From contig NC_059537.1 of the NCBI RefSeq assembly GCF_905220415.1, positions 7,447,622 to 7,511,621 on the forward strand: a stretch of DNA of 64,000 bases. The letters are read 5' to 3'. Below are positions 9,447 to 22,300 of this stretch, piece after piece. The DNA is from Colias croceus (taxonomy: Eukaryota > Arthropoda > Insecta > Lepidoptera > Pieridae). The notes beneath the pieces are model-generated. The model did not search any database and was not told the origin of the DNA. It saw only the letters and a program-made list of their open reading frames with translations. Both the position numbers and the translations under genes were made by a program. Within the stretch, counting starts at the first letter, position 1; each line of letters starts with the position of its first letter.

Positions 9447-11869
9447 CAATAATATTTTATAATTATTTTATACATAGATTATAGAATTATCAGTATTTCG
9501 TATTGAAAGATATTGTAATTACGGTTAGCACAATTTTTGTGACCGCACTCAAAGTAAGTATAGTTAATTGAGTAAATAAATACCATTCATACAGTAAAGT
9601 AGTTTTATCTTTTCCTATCTTGCGATAACCCTTAGCTATTTTCCCGTCTCTTGTCCCTTTCCATTTAGTGTAAGCCCTTTGTACGCTTTCTTCAGATAAA
9701 TGCAATATGTTTTTTCTAACTATAATAATTGTGCCCATATGAATCTTTTTCGTTTTTGGTCCATTTGTGTTTTTTCTTTACCGTTACTTAGGTTCTTTTT
9801 TTATATTTTCACTTTCTCACACAAACATTTCAAAATGATTTCGATTAGTTGATAACAGGTACGACAGCTGTACAGAGTAACAAAAAAAAGTTAGTAATTA
9901 GTATGCAAAAAATAAATATGCTGAATCTACAAAAGTGTCATCGTCGTTTTGTGAGTGTACATTTAATACATACTAGCTTCCGCCCGCGACTCCGTCCGCG
10001 CGGATGTCGGTCTTCGCGTGGATGGTTTATTTATCCATTTTGAGTACCTCTGACAATAACATCTTATAAATATCTATTGGACCCAATTCCCAAATACGGC
10101 TAGGCCTATAATAATACGCAACGTGTGTTCGCGGTTCTACGGAACAACGTCTATGGATAAAACTGAAAAATTAAGATTATTTTTTTTCTACATATTTTTC
10201 CAGGATAAAAAGTATCCTATTTTACGCCCAGGATAATAAAGTATAATTATACCAAGTTTCATCGAAATCGAACCGCTAGTTTTCACGTGATGCCTTCACA
10301 TACAGACAGACAGACAGACAGACAAAAATTTTTTTAATCACATATTTGAGTTTGGTATCGATCCAGTAACACCCCCTGCTATTTATTTTTTCAATATTTT
10401 CAATGTACAGAATTGACCCTTCTACAGATTTATTATATGTATAGATAACTGAAATAAAATATATGCCATATTTTTATTTAGTTGTCATTTATTTAATTAT
10501 CTGCCGAAAATGGACTCACCTTATTCATAAGTTGTTTAATTAAGTTTGATATGAATTACAAGCGATTTTTTAAGTTTGTGAATATGACTCACCAAGTAGC
10601 GTTAGTGTAATCTAGTTTACGAGCGCGCATGTGTATATTTCATTGTATGACAAACAAATGTATCTTCTTTGGAACGCTCTGACTGTCTCTGACATATTTT
10701 CTTAACGGCTATTATACTGCGGTTGCGGATTGTACTCTACATTTCGTGAAGAAATCTCCAAGTTAAATGGGAATTTCTAACGCGATTCCTTCCTTGTGGA
10801 TGTAACAGCTGAAAGGTCCTAATAGCTTTTTATAATTTATTGCTGATATTATTCGTGTATCATTCGTCGGCACGCAGCCTAAGGACGATTTATTGGAGCG
10901 AAGCCAGCTTTGTGAAAGTGTTTCAAAATAGCGGAACTTCAATATTTTCGAGTGAATATCGGTGGTGGATTTGTGTAGAAATAAAAGTCGTCAGTTAGAG
11001 GATTGGCACGAAGTCAAATGATGAAACCGATATGTAGGCGCCACCCCTCTCCCTAGTCTAAATTAACTATTACGTAACTCATAAATATTTTAAATACATA
11101 TTTCCATACTAACTACGTGATAGTATCTCACTTATGTTTTCGACGCTCAAGCGAGCATTATGGAAATTGATTTTAGCTTAAATTGTGAGGATTAACAACT
11201 ACTCAAATTTACAGTGCTGGGTTGCTGACGACTTTGTAACTTTGTACACAGTTCTTTGTATTTCATATTAGGTAGTAGTGCTTTTAATATAATACATAAA
11301 CATAAGAGTTGTAGGTGCTCCCATCTGGTTTTACTAAATTACATATGTATTAATTTTGAAGGAAGAGGTTATTTCCTACATTCATGATTCAACACGATTA
11401 TATTTTTTAATAGGTTTTTAAAACTTTAAATACTTTGTAGCTGGCGAAGAGATAAATCAAAATAAGTTTCAAAAACTATATTTTATTGTTATTTTCATAT
11501 ATTTCACCGCATTACAGTTAAGATTGTGGGCTTTAAGTATACAAATGCCGTGGTTAAATACAATTGAGTTTCTCCAAACATTCGAAACTCAATCCCCCAA
11601 AATGTTGAATATGCAAATATTTCATCAAAGTTAGTTCTCGTATACAAAACGCCGATTACACAAACTTTTCAATTAAACAAGTTTAAAGTACGCTCAAACG
11701 AACACAGATATAATTTGATTAACATCCGCTCCATATTCAATATTTGAACACTATTCGGATATTCATTCATAAAAATAATAATTGCACAAGGATAGTCGGC
11801 CTGTAAAGGAAATCATTGACATAACAGGCGCAGAATAAAATGACTGAAGATACAGATGTGTAAAGCGTA
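9447..11869. other. Intergenic region between the zinc-finger gene and the EGF gene
   Basis: AT-rich and without a convincing gene. It holds the 9973-10443 repeat. Short frames such as 9490-9738 (minus) have no recognisable domain. From 10450 to 11860 I see nothing beyond low-complexity AT sequence. Confidence 0.5.
9973..10443 (-). mobile_element. Helitron-like repeat, family 3, copy 1
   Basis: Begins CTAGCTTCCGCCCGCGACTC on the plus strand, so the minus strand ends in GCGGGCGGAAGCTAGT with a palindromic TCCGCGCGGA upstream. A (GACA)n tract lies at about 10305-10324. The whole unit recurs in the opposite orientation at 44708-45201 inside grh, which fixes its limits. No coding capacity. Confidence 0.65.
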
Positions 11870-12078
11870 GGGTGCGCAAGTGAGGCGGGGACGGGCGGGC
11901 GGGCTGCCCTCAGTTCCTCGGAGGCTGTGAGGCTCGACGCCGCCCGCCCTGCTGTTACTTGCCAAAACATTGAACCTATTGTTTTTATGCAAAACATACG
12001 TTTTATGCGATGAATACAAACACGTGAATTTGTGCCGCGGCGGGCGCGAGGGCTGTGGAGAGGCTCGGCTTCTATTTA
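11870..12078 (+). promoter_or_regulatory. GC-rich promoter / inferred untranslated first exon of the EGF gene
   Basis: A GC-rich island in AT-rich surroundings (GGGACGGGCGGGCGGGCTGC near 11887; GCCGCGGCGGGCGCGAGG near 12032) ends at a strong donor, TTTA|GTAAGT, at 12079. A good acceptor, TTATTTGACAG, lies at 12780, 76 bp upstream of the ATG at 12857. Together they suggest a 5'-UTR exon joined to the first coding exon. The transcription start is not determined. Confidence 0.45.
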
Positions 12079-12856
12079 GTAAGTGCTATTTATGTTTCGC
12101 ATTAGAAATCATTTTAGTGTGATTTGTTTTTGATATTTAATACACGTCTTATTATGAATATAATTTGCATTTAACAAAATTGAATGAGGAGAAAATGTGT
12201 TTGTATACGTATTTTTCAAGCTAATAAAGAAAACGGAAACTTTTAATTAACACTTCAAGTTTAGTAAATAAACAACACGATTATTTTAGAGTATTCGTTT
12301 AAATAATTATAATTTTAAATTATTTCTTTATTTAACATTTATTTTAATATTCACTGTAAGTAAACCTCTCACAGAAAATTAGTAAAGTTTCTTCAAAGAT
12401 GTCATTCAGAGCAGGAATACTTATCGTAAGGACTACAGCTTGTCCAATTATAGAGCTTTTTACTGAAAAGTGGCCGCTCTCGCAACTGAAATAATAAGAG
12501 CTTTGGGGTCACCTTTTAGAAACTTCGCGCAAGAGGTCCTTATCCTTAAGGACCTCTTTAGAAGCTCTGGAGATATTTATAACTCGTAAAAGAAAATTAC
12601 GCTGTAGTATCTTGATAGGCGATTGTAATTTATATTTCCAATTAGGTTTCATTTATATTCATACCTTTTTCAATTACCTTTAGATGTTTTGTGTATAGGT
12701 TTAATTTGATGTATTTGAATAATTTCATTCAGTATTATATTATTAAATTGGTATCAGTAATTTTATTCATTATTTGACAGGAATACCAATTTTAGGGTGA
12801 ATGTTAAGCCAAAGAGTGCCAAAATAACGAAGTAAACGTTAAAAGGAATTACCATA

Positions 12857-13375
12857 ATGACGCAGGTCTATTTACGAGCCTGTGTATTACGCGGCTCGTC
12901 CTTGGTGCCAACATTTATAGCGGTTATCATATATCTATCGACGTGTACTTGCCAAACAACCTTAGCACCTAAATATGATACAAAAACAACATCGCAAAGC
13001 TTACACGAATCGCCCACTCCTATTATCTCGTCGACTACGCTCAGAATGAAGCCATTAACATCAACAGAAGGCCCGACCACCATTACTTTAACAACAAAGG
13101 GGAGCGTTAAAACAACAAAGGCTTACGAGGCTACCGAGAGGCCGAGTGCCGCCCGCAATTCAACGGTCGCAGCGGACGTGAGCACAAAAGGGCTGGTTAA
13201 AAGTGCAAGAAGGCAAAAGTTAAACACTACTTCGAGTGCACTCGGAAGCGCAGTGTATACCTCGGCTCGGCTTCAAGATCGCTTGGGGGCAATAGATTGC
13301 GATCTGCCCGTCTTGCCGAAGGAGTCGCGCCTCTGGAGGGGAAATGAAACGCATGAGTTGAATTTACCTTTAACG
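12857..13375 (+). CDS. EGF gene exon 1: signal peptide and Ser/Thr-rich stalk
   Basis: 173 codons. A basic start (MTQVYLRACVLRGSS) is followed by a hydrophobic stretch and CTCQTT, a plausible cleavage region. Residues about 35-140 are dense in Thr, Ser and Lys (TTLRMKPLTSTEGPTT, TTKGSVKTTKAYEATE), as in O-glycosylated stalks. The end, IDCDLPVLPKESRLWRGNET, starts the folded part and holds an N-glycosylation sequon (NET). Donor ACG|GTAAGT. Confidence 0.85.
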
Positions 13376-16300
13376 GTAAGTTCAATTATTTATTTTATTT
13401 ATTAATTTAATTATAACGCTCTAACACAATTACATCAACGAACGTAAAAAATCGAATTACAATTTATAATATAACAATCAACTATAATAGGTACCTAATA
13501 AAAAATCTTATTTCGTTTTGGACCGCAGTAGGTATCTACAAACGGACGAAGGCTTGAAATAGGATTTCAGAATTGGTTCTACGAAGGCTGCCCTTTATAT
13601 GTATAAATATAGACGAGAAAGATAACCTAACCTAACTAGTAACTACTTATTTATTTGATTTCTATAAAATATATGATGAATAATTTTTAAGGAAACTCTC
13701 AACATTCCCTTAAAATAGGTTAAAATGAAAGATATTGGTGGATCTAGATATTATGTAGAATTGTAGAGTCATTTTATATTTATGTTACTTTAAAATATGA
13801 CTTGTTTACCAGATGCAATACAATAATATAGGTTTTAGTGTTTCAATAAATGTAATTAATACCTGTTTGGTTAATGGATATCTTATTCTATAATTATTAA
13901 CTAAATTCTCAAGAATAATAATCATTTCGAATATTGTGAATAAGATTTATTATATGATATTCAATTTATAGATAAATATCGCATTGTTACTTGTATATAT
14001 TGATCAATTTTTGTCTAAGTAATCTCTTACCCCACGGGCAAATATAATATTCCAGTTGGAAAACTTGATCGTGACGAGAGCAAAGAGCATTGCGAGGTCA
14101 AATATATTTAACCATAAATCGTCTTACGCTAGAGAAAACAGAGGAAAAGGTTTCTTGGTTCAGTAATTTTGCTCCTTTATTATTCTCGAAGATGTTCCCA
14201 CGGGCTACATCATTTTGTATTTATTTGGAAAAGGATACAGCTGTTTGATGATTGATTGTAAAATGTAAAGTGAATAACAATAACGATTAAGCTCTTTCGT
14301 ATTTATAAATCTATACTTAATATTATAAAGCTCAAGAGTTTGTTTGTTTGAACGCGCTAATCTCAGCAACTACTAGTCCGATTTGAAAAATTATTTCAGT
14401 GTTAGATAGCCTATTTATTGAGGAAGGCTATAGACAAAATAGGAGCGGAGCAATGCGGGTGAAACCGCGGGACACAGCTAGTTACATAATATAAGTAGTG
14501 TTCAAAACAATAATATTCAATTGTAATAGGTGCATATTTTTTAATTTACTTTATTAATGTCTTTTTGGCTTGGTATAAAGTAACACCAGTGATCGAACTG
14601 AAAAAGGAACCTTTTCCTCAAGGAATTTTTCCCCATGAAGCGAAAAATCTGCAAATAACCTAAACGCATAAGAATCGAACAAAACACCAATTATAGGCAG
14701 CATATTCCAGTAAATGAAATGGTTCGATAACCAATATTGCATCTAGTTAAGTAGGTTTAATTATAAATTAATATATGTGTGAGTTTTACCGCGTGGGTAA
14801 CGGAGGAGTGCGCGGGAGGGCGGTTTGGGGGCGACGAGGAGTGCCCTCAGGTCATCGTGTCATGGGAGGGCTCCGCTGACATACAGAGTGGAGACATCCT
14901 TATCGTGCGCATCTCCGACGCTTTATTGCTCGACCGCACCGGCCATGTTGAAACCAAGAACGAATCTATCGACACGAACTCTTCGCTCGCAGAAAGGTCA
15001 GTGTATATATAATATAATTTGACCTATATTTGCAAGTGATCCTTATAATACGTTAGTATCCGAGTGGCCGATAGGGTTCACTGAGCATTCCGTTTCTACG
15101 AGGGTTGTTTTTCAGGGCACATCACACGCTACTGCAGCCAGCTGTGTATCAGGTGACGCGACAAGGACACGAACATTGTGACGTTTCTGATGGCATGCTA
15201 CTAGATATCAATCCCTTGGATGAACATGATACTAAGATTTTCACACTTTATGACAAAGATTTAACAGATGGAGTCAATTTGTTAATAGGTACTTAAAATT
15301 TTGTTATTTAATAACGCACCAATAAGTAAATTTATAATATAGCATTATATACATAATGCTGTCACGAGCAAGAGTTTTAAACATTCGCCCAGTAAATTAA
15401 TCTGTTTTGTCTATCTTAAAAATCTTTCATTTCCTCTTTTTTTTCGTGGGATTCGACATCGTCTAGTTAGTAGGTAGGTATTGTTGAGTTTTTGCTTATT
15501 TTCTTGGTGTTCCACACATTGACAATGTTTATATTTCATATTATCTTATAATATTCACATATTATATTTTTGCATAAAAATACTGAATAGGGACGCTACT
15601 TATGCAGAATGTAATTGATATATTTACTCCTGCGTAGTTGGCTAATGTCAATAGAGGTTCGCCACTGTGTACCTACTGTGGTGGCAAGAAATAGCTCGGA
15701 GAACCATTATTATTCCAACAGTCTAAACATTTTATACATCGGTTTAAAATTTATGATGCCAAAAAGTGAGATTCATAAATTACTCGAACTTTTTTCTCAG
15801 CCTACCTATTTTGTATATTAAGGTAATTAATTACCTATTAAGGTACAATAATATGTACTTAATTATTTTTCTTATTATTTATACAAAGGCATAAAGGAAT
15901 AAGAAATCCTTGAAATCCACACCAATTTATACGATTTATAAAAGTTTGTATATTTGCGTGACTTGCGTAGTTTTGGTGGTCTCTTGACTAGTAAAACGAA
16001 CATTTCAACATGGAATGGCACGGAAGAACGGTTATGCGTGACATGAAGCATTCTTAAAGCCTGTAATGACGTTATATTGTACGTTTTTGATAGCATTATA
16101 GCGACATTTTTGTTTGATAAGTTAGTGGTATATTCACTACTTATCACGTTCATGTAACAATAAAAATTTTACAGTTGTATCCGAGAACTGGGGGTCACAA
16201 TGCGTCCGCTTGAAAGTGACGGTCAAGTCAGATAACTGCGGCGAGTCTCAGGATTGTTCTGGGAAAGGAGTATGTTACACAAACGTATCTATGGTAGGCC

Positions 16301-19300
16301 ATTTAGCAATGTGATAAGTTATTTTTTCGTGAAAACATTTTATGTAAGAAAACGTTAATTATAGGAAGGTTACGAATGTCAGTGTTGCCCTGGATATATG
16401 GGTCCGCACTGTGAAGACAGGGATGCCTGCAATCCATCATCCTGCTTGAATAATGGCATTTGTGTCGACCTCACGCAATCTCTCAACGGAGCCAACTATC
16501 ACTGTCTTTGTCCATACGGTACGTATTATTTTATAGCGTTAATATAAATTTATTTTTACACGACTAAGGTTGATTTTGTGTAAACAATTATTTCTTCCAC
16601 ATGGCTAAAAGCGATTTATATACGATAACTCAAGTTTAGGCGATAAGACGACCTTCTTAACTGTTTTACTTTTATTTGTTTTGAAGCAGTTAAAAGGATC
16701 TTATAAACATTTAAAATTTGAAGCGTAAACGCTTAAGGTCTTTGCTTGAGTAAAATCGTTATGCAGCGCTGTATCAGCAAGAAAATACCGAGATTAACTC
16801 GGGATTAAAATTAGTCGGAGGTGGGTGAAGCAATAAATTTCTGTTTATATCGCGGATCGCTTGAACCGCGCCGAATATAAATTACATTTTTCGGTCAATT
16901 AAATTCCAATGTGACGTAATCTGCAACCGTATGCGAACCGCGTTGTTGCGTAACGTTCCAACCCGCTTTGCGGTACCCGTAAAAGGTATTCAAATGCGGA
17001 CAAATATTTTCAGCTTTCAAAATCTTAAATATCAATAGATATCCACTATTCATCGAATTGATACTCCTTCTTGAAATGTTACTACTAAGGGTACTACAAA
17101 AATAATAATATTGCTCCACTTTGCTCTAGAAGTTGACAACGCAAGCGAATCATGAGTCCGTTGACATCGATGTTATTTTTTCAAAGCATAAAGGTCCATT
17201 AATTTACACCTATAAACTTATCCTCACGTCATCATACATATATTCATCAATTGGTATTCATAGAAATACATACTCCCTTTACTCCCTTTCATATTAAGAA
17301 GTCATAAAAATGGATGAAATGTCGCTGTGAATATTGAATTATTGTAATTTTTTAACGATTCAGATGCCTTTATATTAATTAATGGTAATAATGTCTCCTG
17401 CTTATAGTCTTACAATGTCCATTACGTCTCGTATGTGTGCGTATCGTACTTACTAATAATTGTACCCACCATTGTGTCGAAAGCAAAAACTTCGAGGCTG
17501 ATTAAATTAAACCGTGGAATTTATCCTTATTGGATACCTTTTATTGTAATAAATGAATAGTGTTAATTACAAATCGAACTAAAGTATTCGTAATTCATTA
17601 GGATGTAGGGATTCATGAATAATTCTGAAGTGACCATAATATGCACGACGTTTTAATATAAATTGTTGATACTTTTAATAGAATCGACTTTTAAAATTAT
17701 TATTAAATTGCTTATACACATTATCATTCGCGATACCTATCTAAAAATATTTATAACACCTATACTAATAAAAACAATTTGATCAGGAAAGTACGCTGCG
17801 AAATTTATCGGTGTAGCGGTTGTAAACATTACCTACTGTAGCGCTTCGGGCTCTGGATTCAATCCCGGGGTTGGCAATAAAGCCTGGATTAAAGCAGCAG
17901 ACACGTCCCTTTACATAAAACATAATTAGTGAAATGTGTATTTTCGACATACAGGTTTCCCGTATCCCTTCGGGATGTACGGGTGCGTTGTTATACTTTA
18001 ATTCATTAAGTACGCAAACCCGGTTTTAAACACAGGTTTTACCGGGCGGAAGTGTGAAAAAGATCCATGCTTTTCATCGCCGTGTGTGAACGGTGGATCG
18101 TGTATGAGCATGGCAATGAACGGTTCGACAACTTTCCATTGTGCTTGTACGGAAGAGTGGACGGGCACACACTGCGAGATGCCGGCCACCGGCGGGGCCT
18201 GCGCTGATAAGCCCTGCGGCAAAGGCATCTGCGTAGAGCAAACCGACGATGACAGCGGCCCGAACTTCCGATGCTTCTGCGAGCCTGGTAAATTATTTGT
18301 TTAACACCTATTGTAAAACTTTTTAACATGTTTATTTATTTGTAACTTCGGAGCTTTTATTAAAATAACGACTATAATTGATATTAAAAACTTGACTTTT
18401 AAATAATTATTGTTTACGAGGAAATGTAGTCATACAAATTATTAAATACATATTCTAGTTTTAAATAAAAATTCATGGCATACCTAGGCTTGCGTAAAGC
18501 TTCGAGGTAATTCATTGTTGCAATACAAATACAATCCGTAAGCTACTTATTCAATGAATAAAATAGACTGAGAAATGAACCGAAGGAAATGATGAGTTTT
18601 TAGTTTACAAGAACAGAATTAACTAGAGTTGTTTCTTGTGACGCAGGAATACAAAAAGCGATGAACAGAATTTGTATTTCAATGGACGTGTTCTATATTT
18701 AAGTTCTAAGAGTAATTTAAGTTTTGCGGATCTTCAAAAAGTAATGTTTGTAATTTGATGTTGATACTGCGTATAGGTATGTGTGTCTGTATGCTTAAAT
18801 CTTTAAAACTATAGGCAACAGATTTTTATGCTGTTTTTTAATAAATAGAGTAATTATCAGGTTTTAGTTAGATCTAAAAGTTTTTTGATTATATACACAA
18901 TATAGAGACATCTAATCTGTCTTCATAATGTTGTCTTTATTTTAAAGTGTAGTATTCCAATCGCATCCAAGCCTGAGCTAGAGCCGTGAGTTATATCTAA
19001 GATAACATAATCCGATATAGTGGCAATATCTCGTCGAATCAATATTCAGCGTGAAAGTCTTATTGCATTTTGGCATGATGCCATTTTTATCTCATGCGTT
19101 GTTTTGTGCCAGGACAAAATAGCATACTGTAGCATACTGTCTTTGACAGGCTGATGAAATGAAAAATAATCTCTTTCATATTCATGCAAATGAAAGGATA
19201 AGAAATTCATTTCACTTTGCCGCGACTGTATGTATGGAGATCATATTTTATAATCCTTCAGGCGTAGGTATAGTCGTAAATTAGATATTGCGAAAACGGA

Positions 19301-22300
19301 TGACAGGCGACAAATTGGAATTTCTAGTTTGGCAATGATTCAGGACAGCATATTGCTTTGCGATTTTTTTGTTCTATCTAGATTCTAGAGAAATCTATTG
19401 CGTGCACTCTCTAGGGAAGAAATAAATCAGACGGAAAATATATTCCGACCAAATTTTCCGCTTTTTATGTAGATAATGATTAGAAAATATTTAAATAATA
19501 TAGCATTCGGACGTTATTATAATACGGACGTTATAATATAGGAATGGTGATGAAAAAATAACTTATATAAACTCGATCACTAAGCGGGATTCGAAGCCGC
19601 GTCTTCCGCCGTGTTCTATTCATTAAAATTTAATCTTTATAAATCATTTGAATACCATAAAATAACTATTAAATTCAAGAATACTTTTTTATATTTTAGC
19701 TTTTATAGCATGCAAATGTTCTATAAAAAAACTTGGCTCAATTGAACCTAAACCTCTCAGCTCTTATAAAAATCATTCACGTACCACAAACGGCCCTTTC
19801 ATATTTATTGTAATCAGGCTTAGGTTTTAGATTTGTATTTGCACCGTATTACGTATTCTTAAATCTTAATTACTCGTATGCTCCATTGTCCGCTTTGTAG
19901 GAGAGCTTAGATTCTTGAACCAAACAAGCGCTCTGAATCCAGCAATTATTTGCGTTCTCAATTATTTTCCATAGCAAAATTACAAATTCATTCCTTCCGC
20001 TCGAGTTGTAAGCCTCTGGTATACTTGTAGTCTGCCAATATAGATTATACGTGAGGAATCACTGATTCATGAATTAAAAGCTTTTCCTTTCAATTTGTTT
20101 TGTTAGCGTCGCTTGAGTGTGCCTGAATATTATCAAGCTAATACATATTAAGGTGCTATTTAATTGTAAAGTATACAGATACATACGAATGTGAAAGTAT
20201 TTGGATGTCTGTATTTTACCTATATGACGTATGTTACATTTATAGGTAATATTAGAAGGAAAGCATAGAAATGTTGGCGAAAGTTTGTGATGATGGATGG
20301 ATGTTTGTTACTCTATCACGCAAAAACTACTGATCCTGAACCTGAATAATTAAAAGTATACTTGCTTATTTGTATTGTACACAAAGGTACTCCGTTTTAT
20401 GTTAACCGTATCTATTTTATATCTCCGTAAATAAGTAAGCATGTAGTACATAATATAGGTAATAACTGTATTATCATCACAAAAAATATCTAATTTCTTA
20501 GGGTATACCGGGGACAGATGCGAACTAGAGTATAATGAGTGCGAATCGTCGCCTTGCGTGAACGGTGGTACTTGTACCGATCAAGTCGGAGGCTTCACTT
20601 GTGCTTGCGATCGGGGATACACTGGACCTATGTGCCAGTTTAAGGTAAACTTAGTACCTAACTACTAATTTTTATAAAGGTTATTAAAAAGTACTGGCAA
20701 TATTTCATCTGAAATTCTGATATGCTGAATTACCTCAATTCAATTGTTCAGTTTAAGTTGAGTGGGAGCTTTTTATAAAATTTGCATCTAAAGACAATTC
20801 ATATATACCTAACATGAGAGTAAATTAATCAAATGGTTTTTATTGTTACTCATAGCATGGACCCAATTTATTGGTCCATGCTAATAGTTACCTTCCCGTT
20901 TATGTTTGAATTGAATTTAACACCAACTTCTGATACCAGAAGCATAACTTCTCCACATATATTTATTTGCATAAGAATTTAAACAAAATCTGATATATAT
21001 TTTATTTTTTCAGGTGGATCTTTGCTCCCCGAACCCCTGCTCAGAGCAGCGCTATTGCGTGGACCACGGCAACAGCTACGCGTGCGAGTGTCCCCGCGGC
21101 TTTGTCGGTGAAGAATGCCATATTCCTGCTACTTCTGTAAGTTTAATATTCATACAAAACTGTGTTATATTTAATTTATTGATATGCAATTGATTTTTGG
21201 AATATAATATTATGTTGATGGATTTACAAATTACACTTAAAATTCGGATCGGATCGAATAAACAAAAAATCGACGACTAAGTATAATAATTTGGCGCCTT
21301 GATTCTGATGTATAATGTTTTACAATATAATTTTAAACATTTAATCCTCACACTAATAATAAAAAATGTAACAACCGTTTACACTAGAGTGCGTGCAAAA
21401 GAAAATTAAATATTTATAAAGAGCGATGTATTATAAACTTAAAAAACCTAAAACAAAACCCTTTTTCTGGCGTACCTAACTAATACCTAATTGTGTAATT
21501 ATTTACAGCGATAACGCATTTTTACCATTGGTGTTCAATCGATCAAATTGAGATAAATACAACACCTCTCTTTACTGTATCGTCGTTCATACCACAATTA
21601 TTTCTTGTGTTTCTAAGTTACTCATGTAAAAATATGATATTTTCAGATATGCGATAACAACCCTTGTGCTCATGGCGGAACGTGCTGGAGTGGCGTGGAC
21701 TCGTTCTATTGCTCTTGCAGACCGGGATATACTGGAAGATTATGCGAAGGTAAGGTTTGGTCTATGGTGATTATTTGGAACTCTTAGATATAAAAGTTAT
21801 TTCAACAGAATGTATCCAATAAAAATAGAATTAGACCGAACGCTTTTTGAGATATTTAACAATGATACCTTAAGACTAGCATTCTCAATATAAAATAGTA
21901 GTAACTGTAGAGTACTACAGTTTCAGAAAAGGTATGAAAATGATATAAAACATATTATGTATCAATTACAGAGGACTTCATACTAGAGCCAGTGATCGAC
22001 GGTGAAGGAGATGTGGACGCTGAGACTCGTGGAAGTGGATCAGTTCGGGTGATGCGGCTCCCACTTGGCCTGTACCACGATCGCCTTCACAACGTGTACA
22101 TAGCGGCCGGTACCCTGGGAGCAGCGATAGCTATCGTGGGAGTTGTGGTGAGTTGGAATGTCTGGGTACGGGGGATGAATGTTGTCAGTAGTGAAATGCA
22201 GTTCTGCTGGGCCTGTACCACGATCGCCTTCACAACGTGTACATAGCGGCCGGTACCCTGGGAGCAGCGATAGCTATCGTGGGAGTTGTGGTGAGTTGGA

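Noticed and set aside
10305..10324. (GACA)n as a CRISPR-like or regulatory array
   Set aside because: Simple microsatellite inside the family 3 repeat; the other copy has the same tract at a different length.
12868..13083. 71-codon minus-strand frame
   Set aside because: Antisense to EGF gene exon 1, which has a signal peptide and correct phase.
13626..13640. CCTAACCTAA as telomere-like repeat
   Set aside because: Only two units, expected by chance.
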